Positions 23,928 through 35,782 of a stretch of 64,000 bases of DNA are shown one piece after another. The translations under genes and the position numbers were made by a program. Origin of the DNA: Strongyloides papillosus (lineage: Eukaryota; Nematoda; Chromadorea; Rhabditida; Strongyloididae); the NCBI GenBank assembly GCA_005656395.1, contig SRSI01000050.1, positions 1,426,001-1,490,000 of the forward strand, written 5' to 3'. Within the stretch, counting starts at the first letter, position 1; the number at the start of each line of letters is the position of its first letter. The notes under the pieces are model-generated. The model had not been told where the DNA came from, ran no database searches, and was given only the letters and a program-made list of their open reading frames with translations.

Positions 23928-24503
23928 ATTTTTTTGTTGTATTATGTTGGTGTTTCTTAGGTTATAAATTTTTTATGAAAGAATTTCTAATTATTTATTG
24001 TGGAATTTTTATAGTTGTTACATATTTTTCAGCTAACCTTTGTGATGAAAGCCCTGTGTTTTTCTAGGATTTTTTTGAGATTTTCTGAGCATATAGTTTT
24101 TTTTACAAAATAAAAACAATAAACGAGTAAATTACTGTTTATTAAATTCTACAAAAATATACAGATTGTTTTTCAACAATGTTACACATTGGAAAATAAA
24201 TATTCTTTTTCGTTGTGTTAGTAATTAATTTTTTTAATTTAATCATTTTTAAACATGCAATTTTGAATATTATTACAAACACGAGGGAAAATTGTGTTTT
24301 TTCGTGTGTATAAAATAATAATATAATTACCTTGTAAATTTCTATGAATAAAAAATAAGACATATCTGCATTTATTATAATTTGGAATATTAAATTACTA
24401 AAGTACTTGTTAATTAATTTTTAATCTGTTTTTTACTTTTTGTTTAACTATTTTTTATATATCTTTAACTGTAAAATAATGTAACCTTTACTTTATAGAT
24501 CTT
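23928..24503. other. Intergenic spacer of GST array (1-2)
   Basis: It holds the shared 3' flank and the conserved upstream block. ORFs on the minus strand here recur only because the spacer is duplicated. No gene is seen. Confidence 0.5.
24310..24415 (+). promoter_or_regulatory. Shared upstream block of GST-like gene 2
   Basis: Aligns with the block before gene 1 (ttgtaaatttctatgaat, tttattataatttggaatat) at the same distance from the ATG. Confidence 0.4.
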
Positions 24504-25364
24504 ATGTTATCTTTATCTGTGAGGAATTCAAAGAATTTCATCAATTATGGTTTGAAAAATCCACTACAGGCAACATTGTTCTATTCAACTGAAGTAGCCG
24601 TTACCAATAAAAATGTGACTCTTCCTAAAAACACATGGGAAAACGATGTTGTTTATCTTTATCAATTCAAACGCATTCCAACATTCCCAAATTTTTCTCC
24701 ATTCTGTTTTAAGGTAGAAACTTTCTTACGCGCTCATAACATTCCATATAAATCATTTGAATCATGGACAGTAAGAGGTAAGAGAGGATTGGTTCCTTTT
24801 ATTGAACTTAATGGAGAGAAAGTTCATGATTCTCAAATAATTTTTGAGTACCTCAAAGATCACTATGATATAAAGGATAATCTCACACCTGAAGAGTTTG
24901 CTACATGTAGAGCTATTGAAAGAATGGTTGAAGGGTCAACATTTTTTGCACTAAGTTACCATACATTTATTGACAATTGCGTTAACATGTTTAGGCCAAT
25001 TTTATTTGGTTGTAATCTACCTATTTTTTTAATTAAAATGATTGCTGGAATGTTTTTAAGAAGATTCAAAAGGAGACTTGATTATCAGGGATATGGGCAA
25101 TTTACACATAGTGAGATTCAAATTGTTATGGAAAATGATCTTCGTGCTTTAGAAATTTTTCTGGGGGATAAGAAATTTTTCTGTGGTGAAAAACCAACGA
25201 CTGCTGATATTACTGTCTTTGCTCACCTTGCTATCCATTATTATATGCCTTTCGATATGCCGATTCATAAATATATGGAGGAATCGTGTCCAAATTTGAA
25301 GGAGTTTTTAAATAGAATGAGGGTTCTTTATTGGAATGATTGGACACCATTAAGAGATAACTAA
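24504..25364 (+). CDS. CDR/FAX-like GST-fold protein, copy 2
   Basis: A single exon of 286 residues with the same layout as copy 1: presequence-like start ending LFYSTE, thioredoxin-like half with [19 protein letters not shown], and helical half ending [13 protein letters not shown]. Acceptor-like ctttatag ends six bases before the ATG. It shares several residues with copy 3 ([26 protein letters not shown]), so copies 2 and 3 form the closest pair by eye. The helical half has more divergence ([18 protein letters not shown]). Confidence 0.83.
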   Translation: MLSLSVRNSKNFINYGLKNPLQATLFYSTEVAVTNKNVTLPKNTWENDVVYLYQFKRIPTFPNFSPFCFKVETFLRAHNIPYKSFESWTVRGKRGLVPFIELNGEKVHDSQIIFEYLKDHYDIKDNLTPEEFATCRAIERMVEGSTFFALSYHTFIDNCVNMFRPILFGCNLPIFLIKMIAGMFLRRFKRRLDYQGYGQFTHSEIQIVMENDLRALEIFLGDKKFFCGEKPTTADITVFAHLAIHYYMPFDMPIHKYMEESCPNLKEFLNRMRVLYWNDWTPLRDN

Positions 25365-25929
25365 ATTTTGTATATATTATACTAATAGTTTTAAATCATA
25401 AACTTTTTATGAAGGAATTTCTAACAATTTATTAATAAATTTTGTATAATTATTGCATATTTTTTAGTTTATCTTTGTGATGAAAGCCTTGTGTTGTTTT
25501 AATGATTTTTTTCTAGCATTTCTAAGGGTATAGATCTTTTACAAAAAAAAACGATTATACTACCGTTTATTAAATGAAATTCTACAAAAATGTACAGATT
25601 ATTTCTCAACAATTTTACACATTGAAATGTAAATATCCTTTTTCGTAGTGTTTGTAATTAATTTTTTTAATTTAATCATTTTTAAATATGCAATTTTGAA
25701 TGTTATCACAAATACGAGGGAAAATTATGTTTTTTCGTATGTATAAAATAACAATATAATTGCCTTATAAATTTCTATAAATATAAAGTAATATGTGTCT
25801 ATTTTTTTATAATTTGGCATATCAAATTATTAAAGTACTTGTTAATTTCTCTTTAATCTGTTTTTTATTTTTCGCTTAACTATCTTTTAAATATTTTTTA
25901 TTGCAAAATAATTAAACTTTGTAGATTTT
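25365..25929. other. Intergenic spacer of GST array (2-3)
   Basis: Duplicated spacer with 3' flank and upstream block; no gene seen. Confidence 0.5.
25741..25846 (+). promoter_or_regulatory. Shared upstream block of GST-like gene 3
   Basis: Same block as before genes 1, 2 and 4 (ccttataaatttctataaat, ataatttggcatatc). Confidence 0.4.
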
Positions 25930-26790
25930 ATGTTATCTTTATCTGTGAGAAATTCAAAAAATTTAATCAATTGTGGCTTAAAAAATTCACTAAATTCAAC
26001 ATTATTCTATTCAACTGAAGTAACCGAGAACAAAAAAAAAGTAACTCTTCCTAAAAAATCATGGGAAAAGGATGTTGTTTATCTTTATCAACTCAAACGC
26101 ATTCCATCATTCCCAAATTTTTCTCCATTCTGTTTTAAGGTAGAAACTTTCTTACGCGCTCACAACATTCCATATAAATCACGTGAATCATGGACAGTAA
26201 GGGGTAAGAGAGGATTGGTTCCTTTCATTACACTTAATGGTGAGAAGGTTCATGATTCTCAAATAATTTTTGAGTACCTCAAAGATCACTATGATATAAA
26301 GTATGATCTCACACCTGAGGGGCATGGAATATGCCGAGCTATTGAAGGAATGGTTGAAGGGTCACTTTTTTTTGCATTAGGTTACCATAAAGCTCTTGAC
26401 AATTCCGTTAACATGTTTACCCCACCTGCATTTGATTGTGATTTACCTCCTTTTGTAACTAAATTTTTTGCTAGAATGTTTTTGAGAAGATTTAAATGGA
26501 GACTTAATGGACAAGGATATGGGAGATTTACACATAGTGAGATTCAAGTTGTTCTTGAGAAGGATCTCCATGCTTTGGAAGTTTTGTTGGGGGATAAGAA
26601 ATTTTTCTGTGGTGAAAAACCAACGACAGCCGATTTTACTGTTTTTGCTCACCTTGCTTTCAATTATTATATGCCTTTCGATATGCCGATTCACAAATAT
26701 ATGGAGGAATCGTGTCCAAATTTGAAGGAGTTTTTAAAAAGAATGAGGGTTCTTTATTGGAATGATTGGACACCATTAAGAGATAACTAA
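25930..26790 (+). CDS. CDR/FAX-like GST-fold protein, copy 3
   Basis: A single exon of 286 residues, co-linear with copies 1, 2 and 4. The acceptor-like tttgtag ends five bases before the ATG. The first about 110 residues are nearly those of copy 2, while the last about 80 resemble copy 1 more ([13 protein letters not shown]), a mosaic that fits gene conversion or unequal exchange. No inactivating change is seen. Confidence 0.83.
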   Translation: MLSLSVRNSKNLINCGLKNSLNSTLFYSTEVTENKKKVTLPKKSWEKDVVYLYQLKRIPSFPNFSPFCFKVETFLRAHNIPYKSRESWTVRGKRGLVPFITLNGEKVHDSQIIFEYLKDHYDIKYDLTPEGHGICRAIEGMVEGSLFFALGYHKALDNSVNMFTPPAFDCDLPPFVTKFFARMFLRRFKWRLNGQGYGRFTHSEIQVVLEKDLHALEVLLGDKKFFCGEKPTTADFTVFAHLAFNYYMPFDMPIHKYMEESCPNLKEFLKRMRVLYWNDWTPLRDN

Positions 26791-27359
26791 ATTTTGTATA
26801 TATTATACTAATAGTTCTAAATCATAAACTTTTTATGAAGGAATTTCTAATAATTTATTAATAAATTTTGTATAATTATTGCACATTTTTTAGTTAGTCT
26901 TTTTGATGAAAACCTTGTGTTTTTTTAAAGATTTTTTTCTAGTTTTTCTGAAGGTATAGATCTTTTACAAAAAAAACGATTATATTACCCTTTATTAAAT
27001 GAAATTCTACAAAAATGTACAGATTGTTTTTCACAATGTTACACATAGAAAAATAAATATCCTTTTTCGTAGTGTTAGTAATTAATTTTTTTAATTTAAT
27101 CATTTTTAACATGCAATTTTGAATATTATCACAAATACGAGGGAAAATTATGTTTTTTGCGTGTGTATAAAATAACAATATAATTGCCTTATAAATTTCT
27201 ATAAATATAAAATAATATGTGTCTATTTTTTTATAATTTCGCATATCAAATTATTAAAGTACTTGTTAATTTCTGTTTAATCTGTTTTTTATTTTTCGCT
27301 TAACTATCTTTTAAATATCTATTATTGCAAAATAATTTAAACTTTACTTTATAGATTTA
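26791..27359. other. Intergenic spacer of GST array (3-4)
   Basis: Duplicated spacer. The minus-strand ORF at 26939-27244 is a by-product of repeat sequence. No gene is seen. Confidence 0.5.
27167..27272 (+). promoter_or_regulatory. Shared upstream block of GST-like gene 4
   Basis: Same block as before genes 1-3, almost identical to the one before gene 3. Confidence 0.4.
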
Positions 27360-28220
27360 ATGTTGTCATCAACAGTGAGAAACTCCAAGAATTTAGTCAA
27401 TTTTGGCTTGAAGAATTCACTACAGACAACATTATTTTATTCAACTGAGGTAGCTGAGAACAAAAGAAAAGCGACTCTTTCTAAAACATCAAGGGAAAAA
27501 GATGTTGTTTACGTTTACCAATTGAAACGCATTGCATCACTCCCAAATTTTTCTCCATTTTGTTTGAAGGTAGAAACTTTTTTACGCGCTTACAGCATTC
27601 CATATAAATCAATTGAATCATGGGCAGCAAAAGGTCCAAGAAGAATGGTTCCTTACATTGAACTAAATGGAAAGAAAATTTCCGATTCTCAAATAATTTT
27701 GGATTACCTAAAAGATCATTATGATATAAAGGATAATCTTACACCTGAGGAGTATAGTATATGCAGAGCTGTTGAGAGAATGGTTGAAGGGTCAACTTTT
27801 TATGCAATGCAATACCACAAAGTTATTGATAATGCCGTTAGCATGTTTAACCCACCTGTATTTGGTTACAAGTTACCTCCTTCTGAAATTAAATTGATTA
27901 CTAGAAAGATTGTAAGAAGATTCAAAAAGAGAACTGAGGGACAAGGATATTGGAAATTCACACATAGTGAGATTCAAACTGTTTTAGAAAATGATCTCCG
28001 TGCTTTGGAAGTTTTGTTGGGAGATAAGAAATTTTTCTGTGGTGAAAAACCAACGACTGCCGATTTTACTGTTTTTGCTCACCTTGCTTTTAATTATTAT
28101 ACGCCTTTCGATATGCCGATTCAAGAATATATGGAAAAATCATGTCCAAAATTAAAGGAGTTTTTAAAAAGAATGAGAGTTCTTTATTGGAATGATTTGA
28201 AACCATTAAGAGATAACTAA
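27360..28220 (+). CDS. CDR/FAX-like GST-fold protein, copy 4
   Basis: A single exon of 286 residues. Acceptor-like ctttatag ends five bases before the ATG. The thioredoxin-like half reads [19 protein letters not shown] and the helical half ends [13 protein letters not shown] as in its paralogues. Sequence specific to this copy includes a more basic loop (AAKGPRRMVPYI). Its 3' flank is shared with the array for about 240 bp and then ends, marking the right edge of the repeat. Confidence 0.83.
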   Translation: MLSSTVRNSKNLVNFGLKNSLQTTLFYSTEVAENKRKATLSKTSREKDVVYVYQLKRIASLPNFSPFCLKVETFLRAYSIPYKSIESWAAKGPRRMVPYIELNGKKISDSQIILDYLKDHYDIKDNLTPEEYSICRAVERMVEGSTFYAMQYHKVIDNAVSMFNPPVFGYKLPPSEIKLITRKIVRRFKKRTEGQGYWKFTHSEIQTVLENDLRALEVLLGDKKFFCGEKPTTADFTVFAHLAFNYYTPFDMPIQEYMEKSCPKLKEFLKRMRVLYWNDLKPLRDN

Positions 28221-29720
28221 ATTTTGTATATATATACAGATAGTTCTAGATAATAAACTTTCCATGAAGGAATTTCTAATAATTTAATAATAAAATTTTT
28301 ATATCTATTGCATATTTTTCAATTAATGTTTATGATGAAAAACCCACTTTTTGTGGTTTTTTTAAGATTTTTACATGAAAAAAAAACAATAAACGATTAT
28401 ATTACTGTTTATTTAATAAAATCCTACAAAAATGTACAGAATGTCTTTCAATAATATTAACTCCATTATAAACTCCTATTGATGTTTTTTAAAAAAAATA
28501 ATGCCCTTAACAAATCCTAAGAAAACACACTAAATAAATGTGCAACTTGAAATAAAACGTTCCATCCTCATACATGTGCAATTAAAGACGTAATAATTAT
28601 CTCAGGAAAATAAGCACATCCACTTTCTAAAAAAAGCATATAAAAATAAAAAATCAATTTCCGATAAAAAATTTTAAAATATAAAAAACATTAAACATAG
28701 ATTAGATTTATAATTTATTATATATTATAATCAAACATATCCATAACTTGGATTACACAAATTATAAACGATAAAATTTAATATTTTTAATTCATAACTT
28801 AAAAGTTATTTCTACAATAAAAGATAGCTTTCTTTGTAAAAAAAATAAATAGGCATTTCTAAATAATAATAAAGCATTCCATATTTTTCAATTTACAAAT
28901 CTAATTGCATTATACATAGCCGCATCATCAAATTTCTATAACAACAAAGTACTTACAAAGTTTAATATTTCAATAAGTTAGCCAAGCATTCAAAAATGAT
29001 TTCCAAGGTGTGTGTGTGTTTAATATAGAAAATTCATTGTCTTTGACTTCATTAAATTGGTGGTTTTACTTAAATTACTATTGAAACTTTTTTATAAATT
29101 GCAAAACAAGCTGTACCAAGATATTACATAGCATTAGAGAGAGAATAACATTTAATGCAATACCAAAATTAATTTAACATTTAATTAATAAATGTAGATA
29201 TTATCTTTTAGTATTGAATTTAGTGTAGAAAATTTATAGCTTTTTCTTTTTTAGGATAAATAATATAATAAATATAAGATACTTATTATAACATACATAT
29301 CAATATATATTAATTTATGACCATATATGTGTGTTAATATTTCAGTTCTCAAAATTCAAGGTTCTTCAAACGGGTAAATTTACATTCCAAATCCTAACAT
29401 TACAAAACATTAATAATATGATGATGGTATGGTGAAATTATATTAAACACAGTGCATGATTTCGAGTCCAATATACAAATATATTATTTTCAATTAACTT
29501 TTGAATCCCCTATTTATTTTTAGAAACGAAAAATTTAAGTGCATTTGTCAATTAACTATGCACTTTTTTGACTAATCGTAATAAAACATCTACATAACTC
29601 ACATTTAAACTATGTAGCTAAATTAAAAAGCACGTCATTAAAATTTTATATCAACTGAAAATAATATACAAAACATTTATTTATTTTTATAAATCTATAA
29701 AATGTCTTAAAATCCATACG
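28221..29720. other. Intergenic, 3' of GST array and 3' of kinesin
   Basis: The first about 240 bp are the array 3' flank. The rest is AT-rich with a short GT microsatellite near 29008. The last exon or 3' UTR of the kinesin gene should lie in 28460-29830 on the minus strand but cannot be fixed by eye. Confidence 0.4.
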
Positions 29721-32669
29721 TTAATTATAGCAATACATTAATATATTGCCATTAAAAGTAAAGGGCATTTGTATTTTATCCTTTTTTACTCTAAAATCCT
29801 GCACTGTGATAACAAAAAAGAAAAAACACTTACCTGCTACATTATTATTGCCGGTGGTTGCTCTAATAATTGATGGTTGGGTTGGGTAATGTTGACCAGG
29901 TCTAATTGGTTTAGCAATATTTGGAGCAATTCCTCGCCTTGCCAAGTTTCTTTGCCTTACAGCCTCCTTGATTCTTTCAACCTCCATTTGGTATCTCTTT
30001 CTATCCTTCATTGCATTCTCTTTGGTTTCTTTTAATGCCATTTCTAGTGTCTTTATTCTCTCCATACTGGCACGTAACCTCTTCTCTAATTTTGGTAACT
30101 CATATCTCAAATCGGCATTATCACGTACCAATTGCTTGTGGACTTTTGTTAATTGATCAAGATTATTCTCGAGGAAGATAATTTTTTGTTTCTGTGCAAC
30201 TGGTGAGTAATACTCCTCCTCACCATCTGGGGCCATTGGACCTTTCTTTGTCTTCATAAGCATATCTTGTGCAAAGAATTTTCTAAGATTTGAAAGTGAA
30301 GATAATTCTTTACCCATAGCACCTTGAAGGGATCTAAGACTTTGTAAAGCCTTCTCTTTACGGTCTCCCATTGTACTCATATTCTTAATAATATTCTCCT
30401 TCTCACTCTCTTCATGTTTTAATTTATCAAAATCTGTCTGTAGTTGATCTTTAACAACTTGTAGATTCTTCAACTCATCCTGAACCTTAACTAATTCATT
30501 ATTCTTCTCAGCTAACTGATCACGGAGTTGTGCTACCAATTTTTGGTGTTGTTCTTTGGCTTCCTCATTAACGATACCACTGTCGTTACTGGTTGATGAA
30601 GATGCTAATGTTGCATTTAATGAATCAACAGTCTCCTCCAATGCACGTTTAGCCTTCTCCAATTCATCACATTTCTCATTCAAACTCTTATTCTTAATCT
30701 CATGTTGTTGAAGATTAATTTTAATTTCACTCAACTCCTTTTCATACTGTTCAACTTTCTTAGCTACATCATCAGATCCCGTTTCTAAGGAAGAAACTTT
30801 AATTTGGGCTGCCTTGAAATCAGAAGTTAATTTTGTTATTGCTAAACGGGTATGCGTCAAAAGTTCATCTGTTGCCTGGTTTTCGAGATCCTTTAATACG
30901 ATGCTGTCATCGCCACTATCTTGAAGTTCACGAATCATGTTTTGGAAGTGTTCTTGGATTTTCTTTCTTTGAATGTCAGCTTGTTCTTTTATCTCATCCA
31001 TCTTGGAGTTAAGCTCTATTATTTGTAGTGTTTTCTTGTTCAGTTCCTCAGATAAGCTTTCATTTTCTTTTGCCTTATGGTCAACTTCGGCTTTCTTTTG
31101 CTCAAGTGAAAGTACAACCTCTTCTAAGGCTTCCATAACTTCCTTACATTCACCTTTAGAGGTATCGTTCTCTGTTTGGGTGAGAGCCAACTCAGATAAG
31201 ACACTTTCGTAGTCTGCTCTGAGGTTTTTGATGAGCTCATCTTGTTCAGTGATTTGCTGTTGTAATCTAGCAGCAATTTGACTGTGTTGTTGAATCTCAT
31301 CATCTTTATCATCGAGTTGTTGATATAATTTACTCCTCTCCTCCTCATATTTCCTCCTCTCTTCATCGGTAATTGGACCAGTATCGCCACTTCCAATAAC
31401 TTTAGCATTCATTATGCTTCTATCCATTGATGCCATCATTGAATCAGATATGGATGGAGTCAACGAATTATTACCAACATCACCGATCTGAGCAATTTCA
31501 CCACCAAGAATTGGAGCCCATTCAGATTCTGGGACTTTCTCTCCACTTCTCCATCTCTTAAGCTCTGCCTCCACTAGTAACAAATGATTTTTAAGTCTCG
31601 CAACTTTGTCTCTCTCTCGTTCATATCTCCTCTTCCATTCCTCAGCACTCAATTCCTCATTAACAACAACAACATTCTTAATAGTTTTAGCCCGTTGACC
31701 AAATAACAATGTAGATTTTGTTTCACCCTCATTAAAACTGGCTGGTGAAGCACAAATAACAATAGTTGTTCTGGAGTTACCTCCCAAAGATTCTTGAAGA
31801 ATTCTAGTTAATTTACTATCACGATAAGGAACATGAGACTTTGTTCCCTCTGCTAAGGCAGCAATTACATTACCGAGTGCTGACAATGATTTGTTAATAT
31901 TTTTAGCCTCCTCCAATACCATTCCTTCAGCTCCTGTTTTGGAGACCTTCTCAGAACCTGCCAAATCAACTAAATACAATTTTCCAGAAAGTTTTTTATT
32001 CGTATTTTTATTTTCTTGGTTAACAGTTATCAGGAAAACAGAATGAGACCTGGAGGAGTGTTCATTCATATTGGTAACAGCAACCATTCTGTTATTTTTA
32101 CCCTCTTCAATTGCTTGTAAAACTTCCTCTGGTGTTGATACGAACTGTTCTGTGGCACCCTTGACATAAGGAATTCTATTTTTATCTTCATGTATAGCTA
32201 GATTTGTCTTTGATACATCAAAAAGATCTCTGATTTTTTCATTATATATTTCGAAATATGAAACTTTGAGGACGAACTCCAGATCTGGTTCATCCATATT
32301 ATAAATATGACTAAAGATATCATTCACAATTCTTGGAATAATACCTTGTTTCTCATTATCTCCAATAATTCCTTCCATAGTATGTGTTTTACCAGAAGAG
32401 GTTTGACCATACGCAAAGACTGTCCCATTGTATCCAGAGAGGACATCCTGAACAATATGATAAGCTGATCCCTCATATACCTGTTGTTGATTACATGCTG
32501 GATCGAATACTCTATCAAAATTATATGTCTTCCCCCCAACTATAATAGATTCTTTCGAGGGAAATTTAGGTATAAATTGATATCCATTCTTCTTTTCCGT
32601 CTCATTTAAGGGTCTTATACGGCAACAAACTTGGATGCAACATTCAGAAGGTGGCTGATGCTGAGCCAT
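29721..32669 (-). CDS. unc-116: Kinesin-1 heavy chain
   Basis: This is the plus-end microtubule motor that carries vesicles, mitochondria and, with kinesin light chain, other cargo. The motor domain has the P-loop GQTSSGKT (about residue 86), switch I SSRSHS, and switch II LVDLAGSE. A neck and long coiled coil run from about 340 to 910, followed by the autoinhibitory IAK motif (IAKPIRPGQHYP) near residue 923. The start ATG at 32669 follows an acceptor-like ttttag by two bases. The tail is unsure: after N-N-N-V-A a perfect donor (gtaagt, minus strand, intron from 29833) occurs, while reading through adds a Phe-rich, non-conserved end to 29721. The real gene probably splices at 29834 to a short last exon; a tttcag acceptor at about 29655 is one candidate. 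Confidence 0.93.
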   Translation of the reverse strand: MAQHQPPSECCIQVCCRIRPLNETEKKNGYQFIPKFPSKESIIVGGKTYNFDRVFDPACNQQQVYEGSAYHIVQDVLSGYNGTVFAYGQTSSGKTHTMEGIIGDNEKQGIIPRIVNDIFSHIYNMDEPDLEFVLKVSYFEIYNEKIRDLFDVSKTNLAIHEDKNRIPYVKGATEQFVSTPEEVLQAIEEGKNNRMVAVTNMNEHSSRSHSVFLITVNQENKNTNKKLSGKLYLVDLAGSEKVSKTGAEGMVLEEAKNINKSLSALGNVIAALAEGTKSHVPYRDSKLTRILQESLGGNSRTTIVICASPASFNEGETKSTLLFGQRAKTIKNVVVVNEELSAEEWKRRYERERDKVARLKNHLLLVEAELKRWRSGEKVPESEWAPILGGEIAQIGDVGNNSLTPSISDSMMASMDRSIMNAKVIGSGDTGPITDEERRKYEEERSKLYQQLDDKDDEIQQHSQIAARLQQQITEQDELIKNLRADYESVLSELALTQTENDTSKGECKEVMEALEEVVLSLEQKKAEVDHKAKENESLSEELNKKTLQIIELNSKMDEIKEQADIQRKKIQEHFQNMIRELQDSGDDSIVLKDLENQATDELLTHTRLAITKLTSDFKAAQIKVSSLETGSDDVAKKVEQYEKELSEIKINLQQHEIKNKSLNEKCDELEKAKRALEETVDSLNATLASSSTSNDSGIVNEEAKEQHQKLVAQLRDQLAEKNNELVKVQDELKNLQVVKDQLQTDFDKLKHEESEKENIIKNMSTMGDRKEKALQSLRSLQGAMGKELSSLSNLRKFFAQDMLMKTKKGPMAPDGEEEYYSPVAQKQKIIFLENNLDQLTKVHKQLVRDNADLRYELPKLEKRLRASMERIKTLEMALKETKENAMKDRKRYQMEVERIKEAVRQRNLARRGIAPNIAKPIRPGQHYPTQPSIIRATTGNNNVAGKCFFFFVITVQDFRVKKDKIQMPFTFNGNILMYCYN

Positions 32670-34765
32670 TCCTAAAAATAGGAAAAAAAATTATCAATAC
32701 AAAGAACATATGTTAAACAACATCATTTGTATATAAATTTAAAAAATAAACACAAAATACAAATTTAAAATAAATTAAGCAGGAATGGAGAGAGAATTGT
32801 ATGTCTTTGATAAAAAATCATGATACATTAATATGATGCCACGTTGCGTGTAATGTATAAAGGTAGTAGAATAAATAATAAAAAAAATCATTATTTGATG
32901 ATTGAATAATATATAAAAATTTTATCGTTAACAAATAAAATATGATGATGTGTCGATTATTTGGTAAATCATTGAAAATTCGGTATATTGAGTTTATTGT
33001 TAAGTAAGAAATAGAACACAGATGATGGAGACCAATACCAGTCATTGATGAAACTAAAAACATAGCCACAATGTTGTGTCGAGAAATTAAAGGCGTTTGT
33101 TTGTGTAGTAAAAAGAAATTGGTAGTTAAAATGACTATAAATAGAATATTGTATACATTTGCTAATATAATTTAAATATGTTGAAAAAAAGTTTTTGCTA
33201 GCTTATGGCATATTATAAATATAATGGGGCATAATTTTGTGTGGTAAAAATTACTTTAAAAAGTACTATTAACATGTGTATATATTGTAAAAATGAAATT
33301 TAAATTTTTTTAGATTATAGATAATATACTTGATACATTAAATGTCACGTATAACAAAAATTTGAAAATTACAAAAACATCCTTTCGAAAACAATTATAT
33401 TTGATTTGTTGCATGTTATTGAGTATATCAATCAATTTGCACAATTTTAAATATAGACATAGAATAGTGAAAGTTAAATAATAAGACAATTTTTTGAAAT
33501 AATAAAATTGTATATAGTTTAAATTATATGTACATAAGTTAACATCTAATAAAATATTTAAGAAATACATAAATAAAATTGAATTGCGAGTAAATAAAAT
33601 TGACATCCTAAAAATCATTGTTAAAATTGTACAACGTTATTGATAACCTAGTACTACAAATTCAATATATCGTTTACACTTTTTCAATGAAACGCGATAT
33701 ATCTTTTCTATCTCTAAATAAGCATTCATACACATTTATAGAGCCAGCTGTTCGGAAGAATTTTTTCTTCAAACAAAATATAAAAAAATAATGTATTATT
33801 CATATAACATAATACAAATTTTTATTTATTTATAACTTTTATATATCACAAAAAAAGATGAACTATTAAAATATTACTATTAATAATTAGATTTCAAAAT
33901 AAATAATAGTACAAATTGAAACTAAAATAATATATCAGTATATAGAATTATTTATTTCATATAAATATATTGTAAATATGCGGCGACCGCAATATATTTC
34001 TATTCCCTCAACATATTACTATATGTTAACATTAATAAACTCATGCCAGTATATTTGCTCAGCAGAAGCTGTTGTACTACGAGACTGCGGTTATTAAAAG
34101 AAAGAAATAGGAGAAATCGAATAGAAATAGAGATATAAAGTCGCATAAAAGTAACATCTAGAGATAGAAATTGTACATAGGATGACCATTAAAATTGAAA
34201 AATGCCAAATCTATACTATAGATGCAAGGACTAATGTGTGTAATGGTCATTATAAATTATGGAAATTGCGCAGCAAATAGAGGATAATTATAAAATAGGA
34301 TACATCACCACATTGATTGATGCTTACTGTATACGGTAATACTTTAAAAACTACACACATCCACTTTTTGTCTCGTATATCAAATCAATTTTATTTTGTC
34401 ACAACATAAATTGTGTAAATAAAAATCTTATTGTACTGTAAAGATAATTGTAAAAAAAGTTAAAAAAAATTACATAGAAATATTGATAGAAAATTTATTA
34501 CAACCTATGTTATAGGTCAAGTTACTAAAGTTTTTGAATGAAAAATGATACTCCCCTACTGATAAACACCAAATTCTTTGATCTTTTATAATAGGTGTTA
34601 TTATAGTGAATAATTGTAGGTAATATCATATTAGTCATAAAGCAAAATTTTATAAGCAAACGACACTTTTCCAACTGATAACAATATATATTATTTAAAT
34701 GATTTTTTAATTAAAAAATTTAACAAGCAATTTAAAAATAATAAAGTATAAAATGTATTTTTCCA
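32670..34765. other. Intergenic region upstream of kinesin and downstream of SBDS
   Basis: AT-rich, with no convincing coding sequence. It probably holds the kinesin promoter and 5' UTR. A GC-rich hairpin (gcgg-cga-ccgc, about 33980-33990, with flanking AT pairing) stands out. No tRNA-like structure was found. Confidence 0.4.
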
Positions 34766-35569
34766 TTATTTTATTTCGATTTCACCATCATTGACTACCT
34801 TTAAACTCAAGAGTTCAGTCTCCCCACCTTCTTTGACTTCTTTTTTAATGAAATTCTCAACTGATTTGTACATTCCTGGTTCGATTAAACCAACTATTTC
34901 TAAGTTTCCTGTTCCCTCTTCCCAGTCCTCCATTTCAATGGTTCCAAACATTTCCTTAATATGTTTATGATGCTTCTTTGCATCCTTCGCAGGGACAGCA
35001 CAACGAATTCTCATTTGAGCTCTATCAATTTTTAAACTTTCCTTCAATTTTGGTATTACCTCTAAAGCCTGTTGTTTAACTGATTTATTGGGTTTAATGG
35101 CAACATGAGAATCCTTCAATCCCTTCTCAATAACATTCACCGAGTACGGACGATTAGTCTCTGGATTCACACACATATTCGCAATAAGATTTGCCAACTC
35201 CTTATAAGTTGAATTTGCCTGAGCGGCTCTTTCCTTATCCGAAACCTGGAGATCTCCCTTGTCAAGAATCTAAAGAATATAATTTCAAGATCAAAACAAA
35301 CTTACGATTTTACATATCTCTAACATATCATCTATCTCAAATACCTTAACAAGTTCATCTCTCTTAGCAACTTGACCTTTAGAGACATTCGTAAAGACTG
35401 TCGGAGTTTGGAGGACCTCATCAATATTCTTCTCAACTTTATTTCTCCAATTTAAGACTTTATTTTTGTAGCAAGCAATCTCGAATCTTTTTCCATGTTT
35501 TTTATAACGGACCACAGCGACGTTTGTTAGTAATTTCTGATTTGTGGGTGTCTGAATTCTTCCGGACAT
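34766..35569 (-). CDS. sbds: Ribosome maturation protein SBDS
   Basis: Exon 1 is 35569-35306 (88 codons). Intron 35305-35270 is 36 bp. Exon 2 is 35269-34766, giving 255 residues, the usual family length. SBDS works with the GTPase EFL1 to release eIF6 from new 60S subunits in the cytoplasm. Family signatures seen are [37 protein letters not shown] and [11 protein letters not shown]. The exon junction falls after LEICKI, where the next family residues follow directly. It is divergent from the clamp-like gene, with 213 bp between the starts. Confidence 0.95.
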
Positions 35570-35782
35570 TATAATTATTTATAAAATAGATATATACTCC
35601 TTATAGATTATTTTAAAATTTTCGGTAAATAAATAAGTTTAAATTAAGTGGTAATTGGTACTATTCCTTCTCAAAAGCATGTTACTATTCGTTGGGAGAT
35701 GTGAATTGGAGATGTATTTACAGGGGTCTTCGTTTTTACCAAACGAATTGTTTGTAATCAAATTTTAAAAAGTATAAAAAGT
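35570..35782. promoter_or_regulatory. Short shared promoter between SBDS and clamp-like gene
   Basis: Only 213 bp separate the two divergent start codons, so this segment likely drives both genes. No specific site is recognised. Confidence 0.45.

Larger units (their letters stand above)
22871..28460 (+). repeat. Tandem array of four about 1.43 kb GST-like gene units
   Basis: ATGs at 23067, 24504, 25930 and 27360 are 1437, 1426 and 1430 bp apart. Each unit has an upstream block, a single-exon gene and a 3' flank. All four genes are exactly 286 codons. Confidence 0.9.

Noticed and set aside
26939..27244. 101-codon minus-strand ORF between GST-like genes 3 and 4, related to 24142-24363
   Set aside because: Spacer sequence is duplicated, so the ORF recurs; frames differ in length and start, with low-complexity composition.
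29968..32539. Plus- and minus-strand ORFs within the kinesin gene
   Set aside because: Shadows of the coiled-coil and motor coding sequence, which is clearly the real frame.
33310..33618. 102-codon minus-strand ORF
   Set aside because: Composed of Ile, Leu, Tyr and Phe as expected from AT-rich non-coding DNA; no splice or start support.
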